Below are positions 27,178 to 37,598 of a stretch of 64,000 nt of DNA, in pieces (the first letter of the stretch is position 1; every line of letters begins with the position of its first letter). This DNA comes from JALYXI01 sp963795835 (GTDB taxonomy: Bacteria > Acidobacteriota > Terriglobia > Bryobacterales > Bryobacteraceae): assembly GCA_963795835.1 (NCBI GenBank), contig CAWCJC010000002.1:1-64000 (forward strand), written 5' to 3'. The translations under genes and the position numbers were made by a program. The notes below the pieces were generated by a model that was not told where the DNA came from, made no database searches, and worked only from the letters and a program-made list of their open reading frames with translations.

Positions 27178-27423
27178 ATGAAGATCGTGATCGGTGCGAT
27201 AGTAGCTTGCCTGGTGGGCGTGGGATGCCGATACTTCGACATCCCAGTTCCAAGCCCGCCGGTGCTGCCCGGAGCACTGCTGGTGGTTGCAATGACTTTT
27301 GGTTATTCGGCCACCGACCGCTTACTCACGCGCAGAGCGCAGCACGCGACAACCAAACATCTGTGCGGCGGCCCAACTGGGATTACCGCCGCATTGGTCA
27401 TCAAACAAGGAGAAACTCGATGA
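27178..27423 (+). CDS. XapX-domain small membrane protein
   Basis: An 81-residue protein with a first hydrophobic helix (KIVIGAIVACLVGVGCRYF), a PVPSPPVLPGALLVV loop and second helix, matching the XapX (DUF1427) domain. The role of the family is unknown. The C-terminal ~30 residues are outside the domain. The catalase-like gene starts inside its stop codon (ATGA), so the two are coupled. Confidence 0.7.
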   Translation: MKIVIGAIVACLVGVGCRYFDIPVPSPPVLPGALLVVAMTFGYSATDRLLTRRAQHATTKHLCGGPTGITAALVIKQGETR

Positions 27424-28409
27424 ATTTTACAAGAACCCAGTTCTGCCGTTGCGGGTTGCTGATGTCGGCAACTCACGCTCTCTTGCTTCCGCAAGCTCCG
27501 CCGGATGTCGCTCAGCAAATCGCCGCAATCATGAGCCAGGGGCCGAGTGGCAAAGCCCACGATCGCTTCATTCATGCGAAAGGCATTGTTTGCACGGGCA
27601 CGTTCCAGCCCTCGCCTGGGGCCTCAACTGTCTCGCGAGCCGCTCATCTGGCAGGTGCAAGCGTGGCTGTGACGGTTCGTTTTTCCGACGGCGCGCCCGA
27701 TACCACGATTCCAGACACCTCTCCCGATGCATCGCCGCGCGGGATGGCGATCCGATTTGATGTCGGCCGCGGGACGGATATCATGGCGATTTCACATAAC
27801 GGGTTCCTGGTGGGAACAGGCGAGGAGTTTCTTGAATTCCAACAGGCCATAGCAGCGACAGATTCCGCCAAACCGCACCCCTCGCCCATTGAGGCTTTCC
27901 TGGAAAGTCACCCGAAAGCCTTCAAGTTCGTTCAAGAGGTTAGCCGCGTGCCCACCAGTTTCGCTGCGGAATCGTACTACAGCAACAACGCGCTGCTATT
28001 CGTAAATTACAGACAGGATAAGCAGGCGGGCCGCTATCAGATTGTCCCCGTGAGCGGATCTCACTACCTGGACGAAGCCGACGCAAAAGGCAAGTCTTCG
28101 AATTTCCTCAGCGACGAGCTAAGAGACAGGCTCGCGAATACTCCCGTGAAGTTTCGGCTGCTCTTGCAGCTTGCCGGACCGGGAGACCAAACCAACGACG
28201 GTTCCGTGGTCTGGCCCGAGGATCGGAAAAAGGTGGAACTTGGCGTGATCACAATTACTTCCGTGGTCCCGGACTCTACCGTCGCCGAGCGACGGCTTGC
28301 GTTCGACCCCACTCACCTTGTTGATGGCATCGAATTGTCGGACGATCCATTGCCCGCGCTACGCTCACGTGTGTATGTGTATTCAGTTCTTGGCCGCCGG
28401 AAGAAGTAG
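27420..28409 (+). CDS. SrpA-like catalase-related peroxidase
   Basis: A 329-residue short catalase-family protein (SrpA type, about half a normal catalase). N-terminal signal-like segment, distal His in DRFIHAKGIVCTGTF, VTVRFSDGAPDT, SPRGMAIRFDVGRGTD, and a C-terminal LRSRVYVYSVLGRR where the R-x-x-x-Y pattern supplies the proximal Tyr. These proteins bind heme and act mainly as organic peroxidases in the periplasm. It is coupled to xapX by an ATGA overlap and is followed after nine bases by a second MBL-fold gene. Confidence 0.85.
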   Translation: MNFTRTQFCRCGLLMSATHALLLPQAPPDVAQQIAAIMSQGPSGKAHDRFIHAKGIVCTGTFQPSPGASTVSRAAHLAGASVAVTVRFSDGAPDTTIPDTSPDASPRGMAIRFDVGRGTDIMAISHNGFLVGTGEEFLEFQQAIAATDSAKPHPSPIEAFLESHPKAFKFVQEVSRVPTSFAAESYYSNNALLFVNYRQDKQAGRYQIVPVSGSHYLDEADAKGKSSNFLSDELRDRLANTPVKFRLLLQLAGPGDQTNDGSVVWPEDRKKVELGVITITSVVPDSTVAERRLAFDPTHLVDGIELSDDPLPALRSRVYVYSVLGRRKK

Positions 28410-28418
28410 AGGCAATTC

Positions 28419-29451
28419 ATGACAAATATTCGACCGGCTAAAATTGCCCTCTGTGCTTTTAGTCTTTTTGCGTCCACCGCGACTGACAGCGGTTCCGGTA
28501 CTGTTGGTGCTCCCTACCCGAACATGCCGCACATCGCGCCGATCGGTACACGAATTGGCAAATACGTTGATGTTCCTGAATCCGCCAAAGGGCCTGCTAT
28601 TGACTCGGCGAAGGGCTACAGACTTCAGAAACTCGGCAAAGGCTTGTACATGATTACGGACAACGCATACCAGTCCATGTTCATGACGTATGAGCGCGGC
28701 GTAGTCGTCGTGGATGCGCCGCCATCCTATGCGGGGCTGATTCCGCGTCGTAGCGGAAGTTACCGACAAGCCGATTACGCATTTGATTTACAGCCACTCG
28801 CATATCGATCATATTGCAGGCGCCAAAGGTCTGGGGGTAATTCCGATAATCATTGCGCAGGAAGAAACAAAGCGGCTGCTTATGCGGGCGAACGACCCAA
28901 ATCGCCCAATACCAACCGTCACGTTCCGAGATCGCTATACGCTCACGGCCGGAAGCCAGACCCTGGTGCTCTCGTATCACGGGAACGCACACGAGCCTGG
29001 AAATATCTTCATTCAAGCGCCTGTTCAGAAGGTCTTGATGGTGGTGGACGTCATCTGTCCCGGGTGGATGCCATGGCGCAGACTTTCGCTTGCCACGGAT
29101 ATCCCTGGCTACTTCGCCCAAGTCGAGGAAATCAGGAACATGTCGTTCGACACGCTGGTATCGGGACATGTGGCACGTACCGGCACCAAGGCAGACGTGG
29201 AGCTCCAGAGCAACTTTCTGAGAGATCTGAAAAGCGCGGCTGCTCAAGCACTCGGCAGTACAAAGCTGGGCGAAGGGATGGATCCCCGTGACCAAGCTAA
29301 TCCGTGGGCGCTGTTCGACAACTATACTGATCGCGTGATGGTGCAGTGCGTGAACACGCTTACGCCAAAGTGGTCAACGAAGCTCGCAGCATTCGATGTT
29401 TTAGTTTGGGACCAGTGTTATGCGATGGAACAAAGCCTCCGGGGCGATTGA
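28419..29451 (+). CDS. Exported metallo-beta-lactamase-fold hydrolase (2), one frameshift
   Basis: A ~343-codon gene. The first segment has a signal-like start and GLYMITDNAYQSMFMTYERG, then VVVVDAPPSY; the second, in another frame, has YSHSHIDHIAGAKGL (HxHxDH), LSYHGNAHEPGNIFI, VVDVICPGW and LVSGHVARTGT. The break near 28748 is one base; restoring it gives the expected link before THLIYSHSHIDH. The overall pattern (A-Y-Q-S-M-F at the first strand) is that of MBL proteins with an unassigned substrate. Last gene of the plus-strand run. Confidence 0.75.
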
Positions 29452-29992
29452 ACAACAAGTAGAGGATCAGCGACTTGCCCACCGAAGCGGACTTCTTCAC
29501 TACCGAAATGCTGAAAGGCGCAGTCTATACGACGCCGAATGGCAGATTAGCAATTTGATCATACGAGTTCTGAGGCCAAGCTGATTCGAATTGAACCATC
29601 TGAAGTAACAAAACGCAACCGGTCACCGCCCGCCCTTTCGCTTGCTGCCAAACGCCGCTCGGAAAAATCATCAACACAACACTCGACAAGAATGTCATAG
29701 GCGCAGATCCCCTTGCAAAAACATGCCATTGCATTGTGATTCAGCCACGGCTACGATTTGTGGGATCTCCAATAACGCGGCCAGCGCGAGGCAACATAAG
29801 AACACGCCCCGCAACCCGCACCGAATTAGCAGTTCTGCAGTGGTGACGAAGTGCCTCGTCAATGTGCTTCACGCTGGCATTCTGATGTACATCTGGCTGG
29901 AGTGTGGTCTAAAGCCTTGTGGAATCAGCGGATTAGATCATTAATGCAGTAATCGCAGTAAGGGCTGTCTTGCGGTAAGTCATTGAAAGCAT
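29452..29992. other. Right-end spacer of the island
   Basis: No intact gene is seen over 540 bases. One plus-strand frame at about 29466-29555 (I-S-D-L-P-T-E-A-D-F-F-T-T-E-M-L-K-G) reads like a short coding relic ending at TGA, but I cannot assign it. The 16-bp double repeat at 29946-29961 lies at the tRNA-proximal end. Confidence 0.5.
29946..29961 (+). repeat. Right copy of the 16-bp double GCAGTAA repeat
   Basis: It is identical to 665-680 and lies 32 bases inside the right attachment core. See that entry. Confidence 0.45.
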
Positions 29993-30067
<75 letters not shown>

Positions 30068-30162
30068 TCGGCGGCCTGACTTCCTCACTATATCGCGTTC
30101 CGCCTAAAAAATCCCCTTCTGCGTTTTCGCCTTTTGTTCGCTATTCTGCATATGTTGGGTAG

Positions 30163-33100
30163 CGATGCACTACGTAGAACTCCATTGCCGGTCCGCTTTT
30201 AGTTTTCTTCGTGGGGCTTGCGTGCCCGAACATTACGTCGCGCTCGCAAACCAAATGGGGATTGCAGGCAGCCGGGCTCCTGGATCGTGATGGCGTTTAC
30301 GGGTCTCCCCGGTTTTACTTGGCGATGGTGAAGGCCGAATTGACACCCCATACCGGCGCCGAGGTGTTCTGTGAAGATGGCGCCTATTACCCCTTGCTGG
30401 TGCGCAATAAAACGGGTTACCGGAATCTTTGCCAAATGCTGACCCGCGCGAAAATGCGCACCTCCAAAAACAAGCCCTCCCCCGTTACTCTCGCCGAACT
30501 CGAAGAGTTCTCATCCGGCTTACTCTGTCTTACCGGCGATGGCGATGGACCCCTCGCCGCCGCTCTTCGAAAAAACCAGGGCCACTCGTGTCTCGAGCGC
30601 CTGGCCCGGATTTTTGAACCTGGCAGCCTCTATGTCGAATTGCAACGGCATCATCTCCGGGAAGAGGAAGAGCGAAATCAGGCTGCGATTCTTATGGCCC
30701 GCGGAATGAAGCTCCCCCTGGTTGCCACTAACGGCCCCTGCTATGCAGAACCCGCTCAACGTGAGATTCTCGATGTCTTTACCTGTCTTCATCACAAAGT
30801 AAAGTTAGCTTCGGCAGGAAGGCTTCTCATGCGAAATGCCGAGCGCCACCTGAAATCTCCCGAAGAGATGACGCGCTTGTTTCACGATTTGCCGGAAGCC
30901 ATCGCCAATACTCAGAACATATCGCAACAGCTTGAGTTCCAGATGACGAATCTGGGCTATGAATTTCCGCAATATCCCTTGCCTCCCGGTCAAACGGAAA
31001 TCGAGTTCCTCAGCGCGCGAACGCATGAAGGAGCTCGTCTTCGCTATCAAGGCGGCTATAAGCGCGCGCGGAAGCAGCTGGACCACGAACTTGCTGTTAT
31101 CGGCAAGCTGCAACTTGCCGGCTATTTCCTGATTGTCTGGGACATCATCAACTTCTGCCGCGACGAAGGCATCCTGGTCCAGGGCCGCGGGTCCGCAGCA
31201 AACAGCGCTGTCTGTTATTCACTGGGCATCACGGCCGTCGATCCTATCAAAGGAGAACTTCTCTTCGAGCGCTTCTTAACGGAAGAGCGCGGAGAGTGGC
31301 CCGATATCGATCTCGACCTCCCTTCCGGTGACCGCCGCGAACGCGTAATTCAATATGTCTACAAGCGCTACGGCGAACGCGGCGCAGCCATGACCGCGAA
31401 CGTGATTACTTACCGGGGCCGGTCCGCCGCGCGCGAGGTGGGAAAGGTAATGGGGTTTGAAACCGAGACGCTCGAGCAGGTCTCAAGCCTGGTTCCTGTC
31501 TGGGGTTGGAAGGATCCCAACAACACTACCGATAAGCAGTTTCGGGACGCAGGCCTGGACCTTCAGCATCCCAAGATTCGGAAGTTCCTGGAACTCGTAA
31601 TGGGGTTGCAGGATCTGCCGCGGCACCTGGGCCAGCACTCGGGCGGCATGGTGATCTGCCAGGGCAAGCTGGATTCCGTGGTGCCAATTGAACCTTCCAG
31701 CATGCCCGGCAGGACCGTGGTGCAGTGGGACAAAGAAGACTGCGCCGATATGAAGCTGATCAAGGTCGATCTGCTCGGCCTCGGCATGATGGCGGTCCTT
31801 GAAGACAGCCTGGAACTGATTCGCGATCATCATTCGCTCGATGTCGATTTAGGCCAGTTGCCCGCCCAGGATCCTGAGACCTTTGCCGCTTTGCAGAAAG
31901 CAGACACAATCGGACTATTCCAGGTGGAAAGTCGCGCGCAACAAGCAACCCTGCCTCGATTAAAGCCAGCTTGTTTTTATGACATCGTCGTGCAGGTCGC
32001 TATCATCCGGCCGGGTCCAATCGTTGGCAATATGGTGCATCCTTACATCGCGCGGCGGCAGGGGAGGGAGCCCGTCGATTATCTTCATCCGCTGCTGGAG
32101 CCCGTCTTAAAACGCACGCTCGGCGTCCCCCTTTTTCAAGAGCAACTCCTTCGTATTGCCATGGTCGCGGCCAACTTCACGGGGGGAGAGGCTGAGGAAC
32201 TCCGCCGCGCGCTCGGCTTCAAGAGAAGCAAGGAACGCATGGTGAGTATCGAGAAAAAGTTGCGCGCCGGCATGGAGGCCAACGGGATTGGCGGACACGC
32301 TCAGGAGGTGATTGTTCAATCCATTACTTCGTTTGCGCTTTATGGTTTTCCGGAATCCCACGCGGCCAGCTTCGCCCTGCTGGCTTACGCGAGCGCTTAC
32401 CTCAAAACTCACTTCCTGGCCGCCTTTACGTGCGCGCTTCTGAACAACCAGCCGATGGGCTTTTACCATCCCGCCGTGCTGATCAAAGACGCGCAACGGC
32501 ACGGTTTGCGCGTGCTTCCCATCGATATTACGCGCTCCGAATGGCTACTGTACTCTCGAAAGCCGGGAGCTCCGGCTCGGCCTGAAGTACGTGAAAGGGC
32601 TGCGCAGCGTGGCGGGTCAGGCCATCGTTGCCGCCCGTTCCGAACGGCCCTTCGCCAATATCGATGACCTTGCCCTACGCGTCCCCGAATTGCGTCAGGA
32701 CGAGATGACGAAGCTGGCCAACACCGGCGCGCTGAATCCGCTTTACGCGAAACACCGGCGCGATGCGCTCTGGAAAGGCGCGCGAGCGGTAAAACGCGTG
32801 GGTCCCTTGCTTGACGAAGTACCCGAAATCACCATCGATTCCCCACTTGAACCCATGACCGTCGAAGAGCGTTTGCACGCCGATTATAGCGGCACCAGCG
32901 TCAATATCGGAATGCATCCCATGGCTCATCGCCGAAATACGATGGATGCGCTCGGAGTTACGCGGGCGGCGGATCTAGCCGGAATCCGCTCCGGCAAAGT
33001 CGTGCGCGTCGCGGGATGCGTCATTGTTCGCCAGCGTCCCGGCACTGCGAAGGGCATTGTGTTCCTCAGCCTGGAAGATGAAACGGGAATCGCAAATATT

Positions 33101-33271
33101 GTGGTGCTCCCCGAAATGTTCGATGCCGATCGCGCCACGCTGATCTCAAATCCCTGGCTGCTGGTGGAAGGGCCGATTCAGAATGTCGACAATGTGATCC
33201 ACGTTCGCGCGAAACGAATCGAACCGCTGCCTTTCCAGGAAATCAAATCGGCGTCTCACGATTTTCACTAA
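30163..33271 (+). CDS. dnaE2: Error-prone DNA polymerase DnaE2 (two frameshifts)
   Basis: About 1036 codons. The PHP domain begins at ATG 30163 (HYVELHCRSAFSFLRGA), changes frame near 30270 and continues LLDRDGVYGSPRFYL. The polymerase core has LAGYFLIVWDIINFCRDEGI, GRGSAANSAVCYSLGIT, PDIDLDLPSGDRRERV (catalytic acids), the DnaE2 signature HSGGMVICQGKLDSVVPIEP with MPGRTVVQWDKEDCADM, then LKVDLLGLGM-like and IRPGPIVGNMVHPY. A second frame change near 32550 precedes LRLGLKYVKGLRSVAG and the OB-fold tail. It is a translesion polymerase of the SOS mutasome; no imuA or imuB is adjacent. Both breaks are single-base and probably assembly errors. Confidence 0.85.
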
Positions 33272-33479
33272 GACTCACCAGAGTCGCCCCCCAGCCCCCC
33301 GCTTCGGGCGGCGCATCGCAAAATTGCGAAACGAACTCCGTCCGGGAAAGGACCCGGCGAACCGTCTCGCGCTGCACGCCGATACCCCGGCCATGAATGA
33401 TTCGCAAAGCCCGCAGGCCTAGCTTGTGAGCTTCCTCGAGGTAGGCTTCCGTAACCCCTTCGACATCCCTTGGCGGCAC
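33243..33479 (-). CDS. Small Smr-domain (MutS2-type) protein
   Basis: The frame encodes a compact Smr domain: PPRDVEGVTEAYLEEAHKLG, then RALRIIHGRGIGVQRETVRR (the H-G-x-G signature) and PPEAGGWGATLVSL. Family similarity continues upstream of the GTG at 33479 through R-I-P-I-T-D-V-F-D-L-H-S, back to about 33521, but no ATG, GTG or TTG is in frame there, so the true start is uncertain or hidden by an indel. Smr domains are endonuclease-like nucleic acid-binding modules. It overlaps dnaE2 tail to tail. Confidence 0.65.
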   Translation of the reverse strand: MPPRDVEGVTEAYLEEAHKLGLRALRIIHGRGIGVQRETVRRVLSRTEFVSQFCDAPPEAGGWGATLVSLSENRETPI

Positions 33480-33517
33480 CGAATGAAGGTCGAATACGTC
33501 CGTGATGGGAATGCGGA

Positions 33518-33727
33518 TTACGCTGTCTGCGTCTTGTATTGGACTACCATGCCTTCCATCTGATCTTTCAGACGAAGCTTCAACTTTTTCAGGCGGTGTT
33601 CTTCCACCTCATCCTGTTCGGTTTGCGCCAATAGATCGAACTCATGGTGCTGGCGCGCGATCTCCCGGAACTCCGGGTTCGTTTCGAGAAGGTGCTTGCG
33701 AATTTCTGCTGCCTGGTCTTTTTCCAT
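33518..33727 (-). CDS. DUF465 (YdcH-like) small coiled-coil protein
   Basis: A 69-residue helical hairpin protein: HLLETNPEFREIARQHHEFD in the first helix and HRLKKLKLRLKDQMEGMV in the second, as in the YdcH/DUF465 family, whose function is unknown. Its 3' end lies next to the Smr gene, with the Smr coding similarity beginning at its stop codon. Confidence 0.8.
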   Translation of the reverse strand: MEKDQAAEIRKHLLETNPEFREIARQHHEFDLLAQTEQDEVEEHRLKKLKLRLKDQMEGMVVQYKTQTA

Positions 33728-33756
33728 GCCGGACTACTCTCCCCAACCAAAAATTA

Positions 33757-34149
33757 TCACGATTGAAATCGCATGACAATGCCGGATTCTACCGGATTTG
33801 AATAATAACCGAAGCGGATTCCCGCTTCCGTAAATCCCGCTTTCTGATAAAGAGCCCGCGCCGCGCGATTACTTTCCCGCACTTCCAGGAATATGTTCGT
33901 TAAAGGCAAGGCGCGGATCAAAGCAAGCGCAACGCCTCGCCTTCTGGCGCTTGGGGCAACAGCAAGATTCAGAACCTCCGCTTCGTCCGGAGCCGTGATT
34001 CTCCAGGCCAGAAAGCCTGCCAGGGAACCCTCGCCTTCGGCCACCAGGAGCGGGTAAGCCGACAAATCCCACTGCGCCGCTTCCGGAGCTTCCTGCTGAA
34101 TCCTACGAACGGCAGGGAGGTCCGCCTCCGTCCCCTCACGAACGTGCAT
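33757..34149 (-). CDS. rimI: RimI-like ribosomal-protein N-acetyltransferase
   Basis: A 130-residue GNAT acetyltransferase. Acetyl-CoA-binding motif A reads VLNLAVAPSARRRGVALALI, followed by IFLEVRESNRAARALYQKAG with the conserved N-x-x-A-x-x-L-Y, and a C-terminal YY pair (FGYYSNPVE). This is the RimI pattern (acetylation of the S18 N-terminus) although substrate specificity in this family varies. It is probably cotranscribed with the two small genes that follow. Confidence 0.8.
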   Translation of the reverse strand: MHVREGTEADLPAVRRIQQEAPEAAQWDLSAYPLLVAEGEGSLAGFLAWRITAPDEAEVLNLAVAPSARRRGVALALIRALPLTNIFLEVRESNRAARALYQKAGFTEAGIRFGYYSNPVESGIVMRFQS

Positions 34150-34218
34150 ATTACATACATAATCACGCGATTTATAACTCCGTGCAGTCCAGTTTGGTAC
34201 CTGTTACGTTGAAGGTTG

Positions 34219-34944
34219 ATGGAAAGACGATCCTTTCTCGCGGCCGGTTTTGCTTGGCTGCCGTTTCATAAAGCAACGGTCGAAGCCGCCGGAATCCGCT
34301 TTCACGCGCGCAGGCAAGGCTTTCGAAGCAGTCATCGATATCTCTTGATCCACGGCGATGAAAATACCGCACGCCAGGTGCTTGAAACCTGGATGTTTTT
34401 TCATCCGGGTATCGCATATTCCTCCGTTACGCCCACTCGCAATGTCCCGCTGATGGGCGGCGTGATTGATCCGAACCGAATGTTCTCCGCCGTGGGTGCC
34501 GAAGCAAGTCTGCGCAAGCTGAATCCGGCCTGGAGTTCCGACCAAATCCGGCAGGCGTTGGCGCTACTGGATCAGGATCGCGAAAAGCTGATGCGCCGCT
34601 TTATGCCGCCACACGGAGGCTTGCTGATCGCCTTACACAACAACTCCGGCGGCTATAACGTGAATGAAGAGCTGGCCGATAGCGACAAGACCTCCGTCAA
34701 GGAACCGAACCGCCCGCACGAATTCTTCCTTTGCACCGATGAGCGGGATTACGAAACTCTCGCCGCGTCTCCTTACAACGTCGTGCTTCAGAACAAGAAG
34801 CCCGCGGCTGACGATGGTTCGCTTTCCCGCCAAGCCGCGCTGCGCGGATTCCGATACGTGAATCTGGAAACCACACTCGGCTATTACGAAGCGCAAGTGG
34901 AACGGCTGGAGTGGCTCAACGCCCATTTACCTTCCCGCCGTTAA
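34219..34944 (+). CDS. Conserved hypothetical exported protein
   Basis: 241 residues with a short Arg-containing leader (MERRSFLAAGFAWLPF) that may be a TAT or Sec signal. The body has HRYLLIHGDENTARQVLETW, GGLLIALHNNSGGYNVNEEL, and PHEFFLCTDERDYETLA, then YNVVLQNKK. The H-G-D-E, H-N-N-S-G and C-T-D-E stretches suggest a metal-dependent hydrolase-like active site, but I do not recognise the family. It overlaps the end of ligD tail to tail. Confidence 0.6.
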   Translation: MERRSFLAAGFAWLPFHKATVEAAGIRFHARRQGFRSSHRYLLIHGDENTARQVLETWMFFHPGIAYSSVTPTRNVPLMGGVIDPNRMFSAVGAEASLRKLNPAWSSDQIRQALALLDQDREKLMRRFMPPHGGLLIALHNNSGGYNVNEELADSDKTSVKEPNRPHEFFLCTDERDYETLAASPYNVVLQNKKPAADDGSLSRQAALRGFRYVNLETTLGYYEAQVERLEWLNAHLPSRR

Positions 34945-37552
34945 CCCTTCCAGCTTTTTGAACGCGGGAAGCAAGTCCTGCTTTTTCTCGAGTACTCCCG
35001 CGAACAGATCTCCTACTTTATCGAAGCGCGCAATCGCGTTGGTGATGTTGAACTGCGAGGGCGTCAGCCCCGGCTTGATTTCGCGCCAGGCCAGCGGCGT
35101 CGCCACCGGCGCGCCGGGATGCGCCCGCACCACGTAAGGAGCCGCAATCGTTTTCCCTTCGCCGTTTTGCAGGTAGTCGAAATAGACTTTGTTCTTCTGC
35201 CGTTTCTCCACCGAGCGCGGCGTGGTGAACAGATCGGGCCGCTGCGCCACGCACACTCGCGAAATTGCTTCGGCGAAAGTGCGCGTGATGTCGTACGTAT
35301 ATTCCGGGACCACCGGTATATAGATATGCATGCCGTGGCCGCCGGTGGTTTTCGGATAGCCTTCCAGCTCCAGCTTGTCGAGCGTCTTGCGAACCAGCAG
35401 AGCCGTCTCCACGATCATGCTGTATTCGCACCCTTGCGGGTCGAGGTCGATCAGAATGAAATCCGGATTGTCGAGCGACCCCACGCGCGATTGCCATGGG
35501 TTCTGATCGATACAGCCCTGCTGCACCAGAAACAGCAGCGCGGCCGTGTTTTCGGCGAGTACATAGCGTATGGGGCCCGGCTCTTTCTTCGGATCGCGGT
35601 GGCCGCTGTCGATTTTTTCGAAACGAAGCCAATCCGGATACGAGTCCGGCGAGTCTTTTTGAAAAAAATACTTCTCGTTAATCCCGTTGGGATAACGCTT
35701 TAGCGATAGCGGCCGGTCTTTCAGATGAGGAAGCAGAAGCGGCGCCACGCCACTATAAAAATTTAGCAAGTCACGTTTGGTGTAACCCTCGCCGGGAAAG
35801 AAGACTTTGTTCAGGTGGGTGAACTTCAGGGGGTGGCCATCCACCTCCATCCGAACTTCCTCAACATTGCCAGTTAACAGCGGTGCGCGCTTTACTTTGT
35901 TCGGCTTGGGCTTAGATTCAGGCTTAGACTTAGGCTCAGGTCTTGTCTCAGGTTTTGGCTCAGGCGCTTCTTCAGCCTCAGCCGATTCGCGAATGCAGTC
36001 TTCGGGATTCACGTCTTCGCGAAGGCCTAAAAAGACCGGGGCGCGCAGGTGACCGTCCGGCGTCCAGTTCAGAAATTTGACTTGCGCCACCAGTTCCGGC
36101 CGAACCCACGTGGTGCCGCGAACCGGAACGTTTCGCCTTACCCGACAACGGAGTCTTCGGTGCGATGAGCGGCTCCAGACGCGCGTAGAGGGCGGCCATT
36201 TGTTTCCGGTCGAAGCCGGTGCCGACATTCCCGGCATGGACTAATTTTTTCCCCTCGTAGACGCCCAAAACCAAGGCACCGAAATAATCGCGCTCGCCTT
36301 CGGTGAAGCCCGCGATCACGAACTCCTGTTGGGAAACAAGCTTGAGCTTGATCCAATCCGGGCTGCGGCGGTGCTGATAGGTGCTGTCCAGGCACTTTGC
36401 GATGAGCCCTTCGAGACCCTGTTCGCGCGCGGCTTCCAGAAACTCGCCTCTATCGTTCGGGAAATTTTCGGAGTAGCGAATCTGCGGTGACACATCCAAG
36501 ACCGACTCCAAAATCTTCTTTCGGTCCTGCAATTTAGCGCCGCGCAGATCGTGTCCATCCAGGTACAGAATGTCGAAAAGAAACAGCGTCACCGGCTGGC
36601 GCTTTGCCATGTGCGCGACGGAAGCCGCGTCGTTATTCATGATTCGCGGCTGAATTAAAGCAAACCGCGAGACGCCCTTTTGATCGAGCACGGCAATTTC
36701 GCCATCTACGATGGCTTCGGTGCAGTGAACGCTGTGCGGCAAGGCGCTCAATTCCGGGTACTGCCGTTCGCAACGGTTCCCACTGCGCGTATAGATTTCG
36801 ACGCTGCCCGCCTTCAAGTAACATAACGCGCGAATTCCATCCCACTTCACTTCAAGGGTCCACTCCTCACCAGTAGGCGCATCCGGCCCAAGTACCGCGC
36901 CCATGGGTTTCAGCAAGCCCGGCATGGGAGCACGCTTCACGCCAGGGATCTTGCTCCAGGGGTGAGTCACCGGCTTGGCGGGTTCCGCCGGAAGATCGCG
37001 TGCAATCTCCTCCTGCGTGCGGCCGGTCTTCACGCTCCGCGCATACTCTTCGATGTCCCAGCCGGTGCGCGCTTCGGCATCTTTCTTTTTGAGCAGCAGC
37101 CAGTCATTCCCCTTGCCCTTGCCTTTCATGTGCACCAGCGCGAATTCGCCCTTCAGCTTCTCGCCCGAGAGACGGAATTTCAGGTCGCCGCGCGCGATCT
37201 GTTCGAGCGGCGGCGTGTCGCCGATCAACTCAAAGGTGCCGCGGTCCCACAGCATCACGCTCCCTCCGCCATAATTGCCGGCGGGAATGTTGCCCTCGAA
37301 ATCGCCGTAGCTGATGGGGTGATCCTCCACCATGGCGGCGAACCGCTTGGGCGCGGGGTCCAGCGTCGGACCTTTTGGAACGGCCCAGGACTTCAGCGTT
37401 TTATCAATTTCCAGGCGGAAATCGTAATGCAGGTGGGAGGCGTTATGCCGTTGGACAAAGTACCGCTGTTCCGCTTTGCCCGCCGGAATCGCAGCCTTTG
37501 GCTCGGGCGTTTTTTCGAAGTGACGCTTGCGGGTGTATTCTTCGAGGGACAT
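34927..37552 (-). CDS. ligD: NHEJ DNA ligase D: phosphoesterase-ligase-polymerase (one frameshift)
   Basis: About 875 codons from ATG 37552 (MSLEEYTRKRHFEKT). Order of domains: 3'-phosphoesterase (RYFVQRHNASHLHYDFRLEI, NIPAGNYGGGSVMLWD), ATP-dependent ligase (nucleotidyl Lys in EVKWDGIRALCY, then IVDGEIAVLD, GLEGLIAKCLDS), and archaeo-eukaryotic primase-type polymerase (LTHLNKVFFPGEGYTKRDLL-like, FILIDLDPQ, TTGGHGMHIYIPV). A Pro/Glu/Lys-rich linker lies before the polymerase. The frame changes once near 36130, between ligase OB-fold pieces PLIAPKTPLSGKAKR and PVRGTTWVRPELVA. It acts with Ku, whose gene is divergent 46 bases away, in double-strand break repair. Confidence 0.9.
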
Positions 37553-37598
37553 AAACCTGTGGAAATGTTTCTGCTTAGATGATATACGTGTAGGAGCT

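Noticed and set aside
29642..29944. A 100-residue plus-strand frame in the right-end spacer
   Set aside because: No family resemblance, atypical composition and no ribosome binding site; overlaps an equally poor minus-strand frame.
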